A DNA stretch of 64,000 nucleotides, from NCBI GenBank assembly GCA_023439185.1, contig JAEXOR010000034.1, positions 42,140 through 106,139 on the forward strand, in the 5' to 3' direction. A program made the position numbers and the translations under genes. Positions within the stretch are counted from its first letter, which is position 1. Each line of letters opens with the position of its first letter. Below, piece by piece: positions 9,686 to 18,395 of this stretch. Below the pieces are notes generated by a model. That model was not told the DNA's origin. It did not search any database and saw only the letters and a program-made list of their open reading frames with translations. This DNA is from Bacillota bacterium. GTDB lineage: Bacteria; Bacillota; Desulfotomaculia; Desulfotomaculales; Desulfallaceae.

Positions 9686-9718
9686 TGTAGCATATTATAC
9701 CTGGCAAGTAAACTTGCC
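9686..9718 (-). promoter_or_regulatory. Palindromic operator-like site with TATAAT boxes
   Basis: GGCAAGT-AA-ACTTGCC (9703-9718) is a perfect inverted repeat. On the minus strand it abuts GGTATAATATGC, a consensus -10-like box. Further ATATAATA and AGTATAATAG copies lie upstream in this AT-rich gap (9624-9795). It is a plausible promoter/operator for the two small ORFs; no convincing -35 was found. Confidence 0.4.
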
Positions 9719-9795
9719 CTATTATACTTGCTCTATTATATTTACTATAAATATATTGACCGCCTGAACCTTTTATACTATCGCCCCTTTAGTTA

Positions 9796-10734
9796 TCATA
9801 CCGATGCACAGGTGTCACCGCGCGCCTGGCTGATGTCCCGGCGAATCTGTTCCAGTAATTGCTCCACCGAGGGAAACCGCTTCTCTTCCCGCAGCCGGCG
9901 GATAAAAGATACCTGGATGCGCTTGCTATAGAGATCGCCGGAAAAATCAAGCAAATGTACCTCAATGGTTCGCGCAAAACCGTTACCGTGAAAGGTGGGC
10001 TTGACCCCGATATTGGCTACCCCCAGGAATGTATCCCCATCCACCTGCGTTTTTACAGAATATACGCCGTTGGCGGGGATTAATATCCCGGCGCCGGTCT
10101 CCACGTTGGCGGTGGGGAAACCCAGCAGGCTGCCCCGTCTTTCACCGTAGATCACTTCTCCCTCCACCACCGGGCAATAACCCAGGTATTTGCGGGCTTC
10201 CTGCACGTCGCCGTCGGCAATCAGGTTTCTGATCAATGTGCTGCTCACCGGCTTGCCTTTTATGGCAACGGGACTGATTACTTCCACCCCGAAACCGAGC
10301 TCCCGGCCCATCCTTTGCAACAGTTCGGGAGTTCCCCGCCCCATATGTCCAAAGGTATAATTGTAGCCCACAAAGACCGTGTTGACGCCAAGATGCCGGA
10401 ATAGAACGTCACGCACAAAATCTTCCGGACCAATCCTGGCAAATTCCAGGGTAAAGGGTACTAAAATCAACACTTTCACGCCCAGGGCCTTGAACATTTC
10501 CTGTTTGATACTCGGCAAAAGGAGCATGGGCGGCGCCGCTTCCGGGTTTAAAACCGCCATGGGGTGCGGTGTGAAAGTAAACACCGCGGCGGTACCGCCC
10601 ACCTCACCGGCCTTTGCCGCCAGGTCGCCGATCAGCTTCCGGTGGCCCAGGTGCACGCCGTCAAAATTACCCAATCCAACAACAATATTTTTATATTTTT
10701 CTTTTAAGTCATGCCATTGATTATAGATCTGCAC
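9796..10734 (-). CDS. ribF: Bifunctional riboflavin kinase/FAD synthetase
   Basis: 312 residues, full length. The N-terminal FAD synthetase (nucleotidyltransferase fold) shows GNFDGVHLGH (about 22-31) and the SSTLIRNLI motif. The C-terminal flavokinase shows GFPTANV and the typical FLGVANIGVKPTF. It makes FMN and FAD from riboflavin in the cytosol. It lies between truB and rpsO, as in Bacillus (ribC). Confidence 0.97.
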   Translation of the reverse strand: MQIYNQWHDLKEKYKNIVVGLGNFDGVHLGHRKLIGDLAAKAGEVGGTAAVFTFTPHPMAVLNPEAAPPMLLLPSIKQEMFKALGVKVLILVPFTLEFARIGPEDFVRDVLFRHLGVNTVFVGYNYTFGHMGRGTPELLQRMGRELGFGVEVISPVAIKGKPVSSTLIRNLIADGDVQEARKYLGYCPVVEGEVIYGERRGSLLGFPTANVETGAGILIPANGVYSVKTQVDGDTFLGVANIGVKPTFHGNGFARTIEVHLLDFSGDLYSKRIQVSFIRRLREEKRFPSVEQLLEQIRRDISQARGDTCASV

Positions 10735-10787
10735 ACCAAACTACCTCCGCATTTTATGCAGCGACACGAAAGTACCGGGCACCGCGG

Positions 10788-11708
10788 CTATACCAGCACC
10801 TTTAACGGCTGGAACGCCAGGGATTCCGGTTTTGCCTCCGGCCGGTCAACTTCAGCCAGGGCCAGCAACCCTGCAGGTCCTTCCATACGTACCACCTGAC
10901 GCCCGGTAACATGTTGTTCCATGGACGCCGCCGGTAAAAACACCTTGTTTCCGCAACACACCGCTCCGACGGACTCGTCCGGAATCTTCACATCGGGCAG
11001 GTGCTCCAGCGCTTTACTCATGGAAACCACAATCTCGCCGATGGCGCCGCTTTCGCTTTTTTTCGCTATTTCTTCCAGGGTGACGGTATCCTCCAGCGAG
11101 AACTCCCCGGCCCCGGTGCGCAGCAAAAAAGACATGTACGCGCCGCAGCCGATTCGGTTACCCAGGTCATGGCACAGGGTACGGATATACGTTCCCGCCG
11201 AACAGCGCACGTCGATAATCGCTCTGGGTGCTCCGGGGTTTTGATGATCAAAACTGAGCAGATTTAACTCGTAGATTTGAACGGCCCGCGGTTTTCTTTC
11301 CACCTCGATACCGGCCCGGGCCAGCTCGTAAAGTTTTTTCCCCTTGTGTTTCAGCGCCGAAACCATCGGCGGGATCTGCTCGATCCGGCCCCGGAAACCC
11401 GCCAGGTGCTGTTCAATCATCCCGGGCTCCAGGCCGGCGGCGTCAAATTCCTCCACAGTCCGGCCAAAGGAATCCTGGGTCGTGGTGGAGCGCCCGAAAA
11501 CAACCTCCGCCCGGTACTGTTTCTGATCGGGTAAATACTCGATAATTTTGGTGGCCTTGCCGAGACATACCGGCAACACGCCGGCCGCCCCCGGGTCCAG
11601 TGTCCCGGTATGGCCGGCTTTCTTCTGACCGGTGGTCCTCCTGACCATGTAAACGACATCATGGCTGGTCATACCGGGCGGTTTCAGGACATTAAGAATC
11701 CCGTTCAT
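10788..11708 (-). CDS. truB: tRNA pseudouridine(55) synthase
   Basis: About 306 residues. GTLDPGAAGVLPVCLG carries the catalytic Asp, and the N-terminus MNGILNVLKPPGMTSHDVV is typical. A PUA-like tail follows. The start at 11708 is preferred: GGAG lies 10 bases upstream, while the alternative ATG at 11717 is too close to it. It overlaps nrnA by 17 bases, indicating translational coupling. It modifies U55 in the T-loop of tRNAs. Confidence 0.97.
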   Translation of the reverse strand: MNGILNVLKPPGMTSHDVVYMVRRTTGQKKAGHTGTLDPGAAGVLPVCLGKATKIIEYLPDQKQYRAEVVFGRSTTTQDSFGRTVEEFDAAGLEPGMIEQHLAGFRGRIEQIPPMVSALKHKGKKLYELARAGIEVERKPRAVQIYELNLLSFDHQNPGAPRAIIDVRCSAGTYIRTLCHDLGNRIGCGAYMSFLLRTGAGEFSLEDTVTLEEIAKKSESGAIGEIVVSMSKALEHLPDVKIPDESVGAVCCGNKVFLPAASMEQHVTGRQVVRMEGPAGLLALAEVDRPEAKPESLAFQPLKVLV

Positions 11709-12693
11709 GCTTCTCATTCTCCAGGGCCATCAGCGCGGCTTCCTCAATTTGCCGCCGGATATCCGCCAGCTTCCCCTCCATGATACAACCGGCAGCCTTG
11801 CGATGACCGCCCCCGCCAAATTGAGACGCCAGTTTATTAACATCCAGGAAATACTTGGAACGAAAACTTACTTTAAACTTTCCATTGTCCAGCTCCCTGA
11901 AAAAAAGGGCCAGTTCCACCCCTTTGATGGTCCGGGGGTAATTGGTCACGCCGTCCACATGCTCATCCCGCGCATTTAACCGGTTTAAAGTTTCCCTCTC
12001 TATGTACATCGAGGCCAACCTGCCGCAGGGGCTGACAGTAAGTGTTTTTAATACTTCACTCAGTACCTGCAGCGAAACCAGCGGCTGTTCCTCGTATAAC
12101 TGCTTGTTAATTTGCCCGGTGTTAATACCCGTTTCCATCAACCGGGCAATAATCCGGTGGGTGGCCGGTTTCACCCCATCGTAACGGAAAGACCCCGTGT
12201 CGGTACTAATGGCCACGTAAAGACATAAAGCCATTTCCGCGTCAATGTCGACGGGAAGTACCCGCAGCAGTTCATATACCAGTTCCCCCGCTGCCGGCGA
12301 CTGCGCGTCATTTAAGTATAAATGCCCGAAGTTTACTCCGCCGGCATGGTGATCAATGATTATGATACCGTTAAAGCGGCCCAAAAGCTCTTTAAACTGC
12401 CCCAGCCGTTCAGGCACCGAACAATCCACGGAAACAAAAACTTCAGGCAGCTCCGGACCCCGCAGTTCGGACCTGATGTCACGCGCTCCGGGAAGTAAAT
12501 CAAGGTACTGGTCCGGCACCGGGTCGGGGCTGAGCAGGTGCACGCGCTTGCCCATCTTGCGCAGGGCCAAACCCAAAGCCAGCACGGACCCCAGGGAATC
12601 ACCGTCCGGCATAACGTGTCCGCACAGGGCGACGCTGCCGGCGTTACGCAGCATATCCGCAGCAGCGGACAAAAGCTTGGACCGGCTAATCAT
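11692..12693 (-). CDS. nrnA: Bifunctional oligoribonuclease/pAp phosphatase (DHH family)
   Basis: 333 residues of the DHH/DHHA1 family. Metal-binding motifs are GHVMPDGDSLGS near the N-terminus, VSVDCSVPERLG, and IIIDHHAGGVNFG (the DHH box). GGGGHRKAAGC near the C-terminus is the DHHA1 glycine-rich motif. Such enzymes remove short oligonucleotides left by RNases and hydrolyse pAp. It overlaps rbfA by eight bases and sits between rbfA and truB, a common clostridial arrangement. Confidence 0.95.
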   Translation of the reverse strand: MISRSKLLSAAADMLRNAGSVALCGHVMPDGDSLGSVLALGLALRKMGKRVHLLSPDPVPDQYLDLLPGARDIRSELRGPELPEVFVSVDCSVPERLGQFKELLGRFNGIIIIDHHAGGVNFGHLYLNDAQSPAAGELVYELLRVLPVDIDAEMALCLYVAISTDTGSFRYDGVKPATHRIIARLMETGINTGQINKQLYEEQPLVSLQVLSEVLKTLTVSPCGRLASMYIERETLNRLNARDEHVDGVTNYPRTIKGVELALFFRELDNGKFKVSFRSKYFLDVNKLASQFGGGGHRKAAGCIMEGKLADIRRQIEEAALMALENEKHERDS

Positions 12694-13033
12694 CTTTCCC
12701 CTTGACCTCGTTTAGCAGTTCAATGACCCTGGCCCCGTGATCCAGTGATTCATCCAGTTTAAAGGTCACCTCGGGAACATGCCGCATCCTGATCCGGCGG
12801 CCCAGTTCGGTGCGGATAAACCCCTGGGCTTTTTTCAGCGCCGCCATCGTCAAGGCGCGTTCCTCTTCCGTGCCCAGCACGCTGACATAGATCCTGGCGT
12901 ATTTTAAATCGCCGGAAACTTCCGCGCCGGTTACTGTGGCAAACCCGACCCGCGGATCTTTAAGTTCGGCCCGCAGCATTTCGGAAGCTTCCTTCTTAAT
13001 AGACTCGGCCAGTTTTTCCGGCCTGTGGGACAT
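12686..13033 (-). CDS. rbfA: 30S ribosome-binding factor A
   Basis: 115 residues from the ATG at 13033, which has AGGAGGGAGATTTTT upstream; a longer frame exists but has no RBS. The start MSHRPEKLAESIKKEASEML and the KH-type RIRMRHVPEVTFKLDESLDHG are typical. It helps mature the 16S rRNA 5' end and the 30S subunit. It lies directly after infB. Confidence 0.97.
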   Translation of the reverse strand: MSHRPEKLAESIKKEASEMLRAELKDPRVGFATVTGAEVSGDLKYARIYVSVLGTEEERALTMAALKKAQGFIRTELGRRIRMRHVPEVTFKLDESLDHGARVIELLNEVKGKDD

Positions 13034-13046
13034 AAAAATCTCCCTC

Positions 13047-15998
13047 CTAAGCCAACTCCCGTTTAATCGCCTCGGTGGTAAATGCCTCCAACTGGTCGTT
13101 TTCCCTGATGTCATTAAACCGGTCGATGGTGATGCCGCACTCGTAACCGTGCATAACTTCCCGGACGTCGTCCTTAAACCGTTTCAGCGATTCCAGCGAT
13201 CCCTCGTGAACCACAATCCCGTCCCGGATCACCCGGACTCCCGCGTCGCGGGTTATTTTGCCTTCAGTAACGTAGCAGCCCGCAATGGTACCAACCTTGG
13301 ACACCTTGAATATTTTGCGCACTTCCACGCGGCCCAGAATTACCTCTTTATATTCCGGATCCAACAGGCCGCTCATAGCCGCCTTGATATCCTCAATGGC
13401 GTCGTAAATAACCCGGTACAGCCTGATATCGATCTGTTCCGTCTCCACCGCTTTACGCGCGTTCACGTCGGGCCGCACGTTAAAACCGATGATAATGGCG
13501 TTGGAAGCCGAAGCAAGCATAATATCCGATTCGGTGACAGCGCCTACGCCGCCGTGAATAACATTCACCCGCACCTCGTCGGTATTTATTTTTTCCAGGG
13601 CCTGCCGCACGGCTTCAACCGAGCCCTGCACGTCGGCCTTAATGATAATGTTTAGCTCTTTGACCTGGCCTTCCTTAATTTGGTTGAACAGATCGTCCAG
13701 TGACACCCTGGGCGTGGCGGCTTTCATTTCCACTTCCCGTTTTTTGGCCAGCCGCTCGTCGATCACCTGTTTGCCCAGTTTTTCTTCCTCAACGGCAAAG
13801 AACAGTTCCCCGGCGGGCGGAACCTCGGAAAATCCCAGCACCTCGACCGGCATGGACGGCCCCGCCTTTTTCACCCGGCGGCCGGTGTGGTCCATCATGG
13901 CCCGCACTTTGCCGTAAGCGGTCCCGGCGATGATAAAATCGCCCACTTTCAAAGTCCCGTTCTGTACCAGTATTGTTGCCACCGGACCGCGGCCCTTATC
14001 CAGTTCGGCCTCAATTACGGTGCCCCGGGCCGCCCGGTTGGGATTGGCCTTGAATTCGTTGATTTCGGAGACCAGCAGGATCATTTCCAACAATTCATTG
14101 ATGTTGGTTTTTTCCTTGGCCGAAACCTCGACGAAAATTGTATCTCCGCCCCATTCTTCAGCCACCAGGTTGTATTCGGTCAGCTCTCGTTTTACTTTCT
14201 CCGGTTCGGCGTTGGGTTTATCTATTTTATTAACGGCGATGATGATTGGCACTTCCGCCGCCCGGGCGTGGTTAATCGCCTCCACTGTCTGCGGCATCAC
14301 CCCGTCATCCGCCGCCACCACCAGGATAGCGATGTCGGTTACCTTGGCTCCCCTGGCCCGCATGGCGGTAAACGCCTCGTGGCCCGGCGTGTCGACAAAG
14401 GTGATTTTTTTGCCTTTATGCTCCACCTGGTACGCTCCGATATGCTGGGTAATCCCGCCCGCCTCGGAGGCGGTCACGTTTGTCTCCCTGATGGAATCAA
14501 GCAGTGACGTTTTACCATGGTCGACATGACCCATGATGGTGACCACACAGGGACGCGTCCGCAGATCAGCCGGATCATCCTCGGTTTCCTGGACCACCTG
14601 GGCCTCTTTTTCCATATCCATTTTTACATTCACGTTAAAGCCCAGTTCATTGGCCATGATAGTGGCGGTGTCGGAATCAATTTCCTGGTTGATGCTGGCC
14701 ATGACGCCTAACACCATCAGTTTTTTAATAATTTCCGACGCGCTAATGGACATCCTTTCGGCCAGGTTTTTAACGGTGATGGTTTCACCAATGGTAATGG
14801 GTTTTTTCTCTTTAGCCGTCACCGGCCGCGTGTCCTGCTGGGGTTTTCTCCTGGGACCTCCCCGCCTGTACATTTGCGACTTTTCGTCGGCCAAATCGCG
14901 TTTGTCGAAACGCCCCTTCTTTTCCGCCTTACCCTTGTAAGCCTGTTTTTCTACCTGTTTAACCCGTTCCTGAGCCTTGGTCTTTTCCAGAGCCTTAACT
15001 TTATCCGGTTTGGCCTTCTCGGCCATTTTAATCTTGGCCGCGTCTCCGCCACGGGGACCCGGTGCCGCTCCGCGGGGGCCCGGCGCTCCGCCACGGGGAC
15101 CTGGTGCCGCTCCGCGAGGACCCGGCGCTCCGCCACGGGGACCCGGCGCCGCTCCGCGGAAACCCGGCGCTCCGCCACGGGGACCCGGCGCCGCTCCGCG
15201 AGGACCCGGCGCTCCGCCACGGGGACCCGGCGCCACTCCGCGAGGACCCGGTGCTCCGCCACGGGGACCTGGCGCCGTTCCGCGAGGACCCGGTGCTCCG
15301 CCACGGGGACCGGACGCTTCACCGGGCCGTCCGTCCCTGCGCGCCTGATCAAAATGCGGCCGCTGCTGCCTGTCACCGGCTGCGCCGGCCCTGGCGTTTT
15401 GAGCCTGTTCAACAGGCCTGGGCCGGTTATCCCGATGTTCGACCCGTTCTCCGGCGCTCTTTTCAGTTTTTTGCGGCACAGGCTGCCTCTCTTGAGGCGG
15501 CGGTTGAATTTCCCGGGGTGCTTGCCGGGGCTGCTCTTGGGTCTGCTGCTCCCGCGCGGCGGAAACAGCCTGGCTTTCGGCGTTGCTCTTCTGGGGTGCA
15601 GCCCCTTTCCCGGTATTAAAACGCATTGGTTTTTCCGTAAATCTTCTGTCGGGCGGCCGGGAAGGCACCCGATCCACCAATCCCGGTCCGCGGTCATAAC
15701 GTTTTTGGCCGCCGCGCTGGTTCTCCCGGCCCGGACGCGGCGCTCCCTGCCGGTCGCTGTTCGCGCCGTCACGTGGTTTTGGGGCCGGCGCCGGCCGGTC
15801 GCTGTCAACCGGTTTAACGGCGGGAGCCGGTTGGCTCTTTTGAGCCCTGTAGTGATTTGTCAACCTTACTATATCAGCATCGTCCAGGGTGCTCATATGG
15901 GATTTGGCTTCCACACCCAATCGAGCAAGCTGCCGCATCAGTTCCTTGGTTTCCAGGTCCAGTTCCTTGGCAACTTCATGGACTCGTTTTTTTACCAA
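13047..15998 (-). CDS. infB: Translation initiation factor IF-2
   Basis: 983 residues from a TTG at 15998, eight bases after GGAGG; this start gives the usual VKKRVHEVAKEL opening. The C-terminal half carries the GTPase: G1 GHVDHGKTS, G3 DTPGHEAF, G4 NKID, then domains II to IV. A second IF2_N motif (ITVKNLAERMSISASEIIKKL) precedes it. The linker, residues about 230-318, is a tandem array of a 14-residue Gly/Pro/Arg unit. IF-2 delivers initiator fMet-tRNA to the 30S subunit. It lies in the rimP-nusA operon. Confidence 0.98.
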   Translation of the reverse strand: MVKKRVHEVAKELDLETKELMRQLARLGVEAKSHMSTLDDADIVRLTNHYRAQKSQPAPAVKPVDSDRPAPAPKPRDGANSDRQGAPRPGRENQRGGQKRYDRGPGLVDRVPSRPPDRRFTEKPMRFNTGKGAAPQKSNAESQAVSAAREQQTQEQPRQAPREIQPPPQERQPVPQKTEKSAGERVEHRDNRPRPVEQAQNARAGAAGDRQQRPHFDQARRDGRPGEASGPRGGAPGPRGTAPGPRGGAPGPRGVAPGPRGGAPGPRGAAPGPRGGAPGFRGAAPGPRGGAPGPRGAAPGPRGGAPGPRGAAPGPRGGDAAKIKMAEKAKPDKVKALEKTKAQERVKQVEKQAYKGKAEKKGRFDKRDLADEKSQMYRRGGPRRKPQQDTRPVTAKEKKPITIGETITVKNLAERMSISASEIIKKLMVLGVMASINQEIDSDTATIMANELGFNVNVKMDMEKEAQVVQETEDDPADLRTRPCVVTIMGHVDHGKTSLLDSIRETNVTASEAGGITQHIGAYQVEHKGKKITFVDTPGHEAFTAMRARGAKVTDIAILVVAADDGVMPQTVEAINHARAAEVPIIIAVNKIDKPNAEPEKVKRELTEYNLVAEEWGGDTIFVEVSAKEKTNINELLEMILLVSEINEFKANPNRAARGTVIEAELDKGRGPVATILVQNGTLKVGDFIIAGTAYGKVRAMMDHTGRRVKKAGPSMPVEVLGFSEVPPAGELFFAVEEEKLGKQVIDERLAKKREVEMKAATPRVSLDDLFNQIKEGQVKELNIIIKADVQGSVEAVRQALEKINTDEVRVNVIHGGVGAVTESDIMLASASNAIIIGFNVRPDVNARKAVETEQIDIRLYRVIYDAIEDIKAAMSGLLDPEYKEVILGRVEVRKIFKVSKVGTIAGCYVTEGKITRDAGVRVIRDGIVVHEGSLESLKRFKDDVREVMHGYECGITIDRFNDIRENDQLEAFTTEAIKRELA
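15045..15311 (-). repeat. 42-bp coding minisatellite in infB
   Basis: Six full 42-base units plus a partial unit encode GPRGGAPGPRG[A/V/T]AP, with one unit GFRG. The units are nearly identical at DNA level, and antisense frames stay open through the array. It forms a collagen-like, unstructured basic linker, and such arrays change copy number by slippage. Confidence 0.95.
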
Positions 15999-16029
15999 AA
16001 AAATCACCTCCGAAAAAGTTAGAAAACGT

Positions 16030-16347
16030 TCATAATCCGGCATCTCCCCTTTCCATCGCCCCGGCAACCCCCCGGGCCAATTGTTCGTCGGTTATCGCCG
16101 CCACGGCACGGGGCGGTTTCCCCAACAGTTCACCCAGTTCATCTCTGGAAGCGTAAAAGAAAACGGGAATACTCTTTTCATCAGCCATCCGGATATACTT
16201 CTCTTTACTGCGCGGCGCGGCGTCGGTTGCTACCACCAACGCTTTAGCCTCGTTGCGTAAAATGCTTTTTTCTACCGCCGCCCCTCCGCTTAATACCTTG
16301 CCGGCCCGTCTGCACAGTCCGAGCATCCGCTGTACCGGGGCGGTCAC
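16030..16347 (-). CDS. L7Ae-family ribosomal protein YlxQ-like
   Basis: 105 residues of the L7Ae/L30e/Gadd45 fold: MLGLCRRAGKVLSGG, then LVVATDAAPRSKEK and VPVFFYASRDELG-like strands. Family members bind kink-turn RNA. It overlaps rnpM by four bases (ATGA) and lies upstream of infB, exactly the Bacillus ylxQ position. Its precise role is not established. Confidence 0.9.
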   Translation of the reverse strand: MTAPVQRMLGLCRRAGKVLSGGAAVEKSILRNEAKALVVATDAAPRSKEKYIRMADEKSIPVFFYASRDELGELLGKPPRAVAAITDEQLARGVAGAMERGDAGL

Positions 16348-16622
16348 GGCTGACTCAACCTTTCCAGCAGGCTCTCTTTGATCCCCGGGCCGATTTGTTT
16401 TTTCAAGGCTTTTTCCAGACGTCTTCCTTTAATGGCCTTTTCCAGACATTCGGCATTGGGGCAAATATACGCGCCCCGCCCCGAGCGTTTGCCGGTGTGG
16501 TCCACTTCAATGGACTCCTCCGGTGTCCTGACCACCCGGATCAGCTCCCGTTTGGATCGCATTTCCTGGCAGCCGACACACATCCGGTACGGTATTTTTT
16601 TCACCCTGGGCAAGCCGGCCAC
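16344..16622 (-). CDS. rnpM: YlxR family protein (RNase P modulator RnpM)
   Basis: 92 residues. RMCVGCQEMRSKRELIRVVR and GRGAYICPNAECLEKAIK are the YlxR signatures; four cysteines lie in CxxC- and CxxxxxC-like pairs. The family binds RNA, and the Bacillus member modulates RNase P. It sits between nusA and ylxQ in the conserved operon. Confidence 0.93.
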   Translation of the reverse strand: MAGLPRVKKIPYRMCVGCQEMRSKRELIRVVRTPEESIEVDHTGKRSGRGAYICPNAECLEKAIKGRRLEKALKKQIGPGIKESLLERLSQP

Positions 16623-16625
16623 CCC

Positions 16626-17708
16626 CTATTCGATGAACTCCTCGGCAAACAGATCCGCGTAATCAGGATATAGCTCCGCCATCTGGCTCTCACTCTTAAT
16701 ATCTATTTTCCACCCGGTCAGTTTAGCCGCCAGCCGCGCGTTTTGGCCCTCTTTGCCGATAGCCAGGGAAAGCTGGTAATCCGGCACGATGACCCGGGCC
16801 ACTTTTTCGTCCTCCCAGACCTCAACAGCCACCACCTTGGCCGGGCTTAAGGAGCTGGCCACAAACTTGGACGGATCGGGATCCCACTTGATAATATCGA
16901 TTTTTTCACCATTCAGTTCATTTACTATGGTCTGGACGCGCATCCCCTTGGGCCCCACGCAAGCGCCCACGGGATCAACGTTTTCATCCCTGGAGTAGAC
17001 GGCTATTTTGGACCGGTGCCCGGCTTCCCGGGCCACCGATTTCAACTCCACCACGCCTTCCTGCAGTTCGGGCACTTCAAGCTCAAACAGCCTTTTAAGC
17101 AGGCCGGGATGGGTACGGGAAACGAATACCTGGGGCCCCTTGGTGGTCTTGCGCACCTCTACGATATAAGCCTTGATCCGATCGCCCTGCCGGTAATTCT
17201 CTCCGGGCATTTGCTCGGCCTGGGTCAGAATGGCTTCGGTTTTACCCAGCTCTATATATATGTTTCTTTGCTCAATACGCTGCACAACGCCGTTAATAAT
17301 ATCGCCCTCACGATTGGCGAACTCCTCGTAAATTATATTCCGCTCGGCCTCGCGGATCCTCTGCACCACCACCTGCTTTGCCGTTTGAGCGGCGATACGC
17401 CCGAAATTACGGGGCGTAACCTCCGTTTCCACAACATCGTCAAGGTTATACAGGGGATCTATCGCCTGGGCCTCGGCCAGGGAAATCTCCAGCCGCTGGT
17501 CTTCCGCCGCCTCAACCACGTTACGCCGGGCGTACACCTTGCAGTCTCCCGTTTCCCGATCAATATGTACCTTGGCGTTTTGCAGCGAACCGAAGTTTCT
17601 CTTATAAGCGGAAAGCAGCGCAGCCTCGATGGCCTCAAGCAACACATCGACCGAGATCTTCTTTTCCTTTTCCAGATCTCTTAAGGCTTCCAAGAATTCG
17701 GTATTCAT
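16626..17708 (-). CDS. nusA: Transcription termination/antitermination factor NusA
   Basis: 360 residues: N-terminal RNA polymerase-binding domain, S1 domain (about 135-200; GVVQRIEQRNIYIELG), then KH1 and KH2 (CVGPKGMRVQTIVNELNGEKIDIIKW; IGKEGQNARLAAKLTGWKIDI). It lacks the C-terminal acidic repeats of proteobacterial NusA, as usual in Firmicutes. It controls pausing and intrinsic termination. Because its own operon leader carries a terminator-like hairpin, self-regulation is plausible but unproven. Confidence 0.98.
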   Translation of the reverse strand: MNTEFLEALRDLEKEKKISVDVLLEAIEAALLSAYKRNFGSLQNAKVHIDRETGDCKVYARRNVVEAAEDQRLEISLAEAQAIDPLYNLDDVVETEVTPRNFGRIAAQTAKQVVVQRIREAERNIIYEEFANREGDIINGVVQRIEQRNIYIELGKTEAILTQAEQMPGENYRQGDRIKAYIVEVRKTTKGPQVFVSRTHPGLLKRLFELEVPELQEGVVELKSVAREAGHRSKIAVYSRDENVDPVGACVGPKGMRVQTIVNELNGEKIDIIKWDPDPSKFVASSLSPAKVVAVEVWEDEKVARVIVPDYQLSLAIGKEGQNARLAAKLTGWKIDIKSESQMAELYPDYADLFAEEFIE

Positions 17709-17727
17709 TTACCCGTTTCCCTCCACA

Positions 17728-18189
17728 CTAAAATTCAGCGACCAGCCGGGCTGACGCAACCTGTTCCATGGGAATAACAAAACTTTCACCGTCTACTTCC
17801 AAGGTAACTGTTTGGTTACCGGCCGATTTCAACAATCCTTTAAACTTGCGTTTGCCTGCCACCGCCGCGAATGTGTTCAGGCTGATTTGCCGGCCGGTGA
17901 ACCGTTCAAAATCAGCCGGTTTTTTTAAAGGCCGTTCAATCCCAGGTGATGATACTTCCAATGTATATGCATGGGGGATGGGATCATGTTCATCCAGCAG
18001 CGGGTCAACGTATTCCGACACCCGCCGGCAGTCTTCCAGGCCGATACCGCCGGGCTGATCGATGAATATTCTTAGAAACTGGCGCCCGCCTTCTTTGCTG
18101 TATGTTACATCCACCAGTTCGATGCCCAGTTCGCTCAGTCCGGGCGCAATCAGCTCCTCCACCATTGCCGCCAGCTTACCGTTGGCCAT
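17728..18189 (-). CDS. rimP: Ribosome maturation factor RimP
   Basis: 153 residues. ELGIELVDVTYSKEGGRQFLRIFIDQPGGIGLEDC and the YTLEVSSPGIERPL motif are diagnostic. It acts in 30S maturation. It is the first gene of the rimP-nusA-rnpM-ylxQ-infB-rbfA-nrnA-truB-ribF unit. GAGGGGGACTTATGC precedes the ATG. A consensus promoter lies about 150 bases upstream. Confidence 0.97.
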   Translation of the reverse strand: MANGKLAAMVEELIAPGLSELGIELVDVTYSKEGGRQFLRIFIDQPGGIGLEDCRRVSEYVDPLLDEHDPIPHAYTLEVSSPGIERPLKKPADFERFTGRQISLNTFAAVAGKRKFKGLLKSAGNQTVTLEVDGESFVIPMEQVASARLVAEF

Positions 18190-18254
18190 GCATAAGTCCC
18201 CCTCGGTCCTTTTCGAGCACTCGTTTTAAAGGTTTTAAGGTTTTATTAGTATAA

Positions 18255-18281
18255 GACGAAAGAGTGGGCTTTACCCACTCT
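18255..18281 (-). terminator. Hairpin with T-rich tail in the rimP leader (attenuator or proS terminator)
   Basis: AGAGTGGG/CCCACTCT (18281-18274/18268-18261 on the minus strand), loop about five bases, is followed by TTCGTCTT. It is 115 bases past proS and downstream of the rimP promoter, so it lies inside the rimP leader. The interrupted T tract suggests partial termination. Confidence 0.6.
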
Positions 18282-18344
18282 CCTTAAGCGAAATAAACCT
18301 GGAAAGTTAAAATGCAAAAGGCACACCACGTCAAAGCAATGTTA

Positions 18345-18373
18345 ATTATACAATAAAAGTTATGATTTGACAA
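18345..18373 (-). promoter_or_regulatory. Sigma-A promoter of the rimP-nusA-infB operon
   Basis: On the minus strand a TTGTCA -35 (18373-18368) and a perfect TATAAT -10 (18350-18345) are 17 bases apart. Predicted transcription starts near 18338, giving a leader of about 150 bases. Confidence 0.8.
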
Positions 18374-18395
18374 GGAAAGCGCACATCTAATCCAT

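Noticed and set aside
15045..15311. Possible CRISPR array
   Set aside because: The repeats are contiguous 42-bp units without unique spacers and stay in frame with infB.
14874..16022. Plus-strand frame with Arg/Ser/Ala repeats over infB
   Set aside because: The repeats are only the complement of the infB minisatellite read in another frame.
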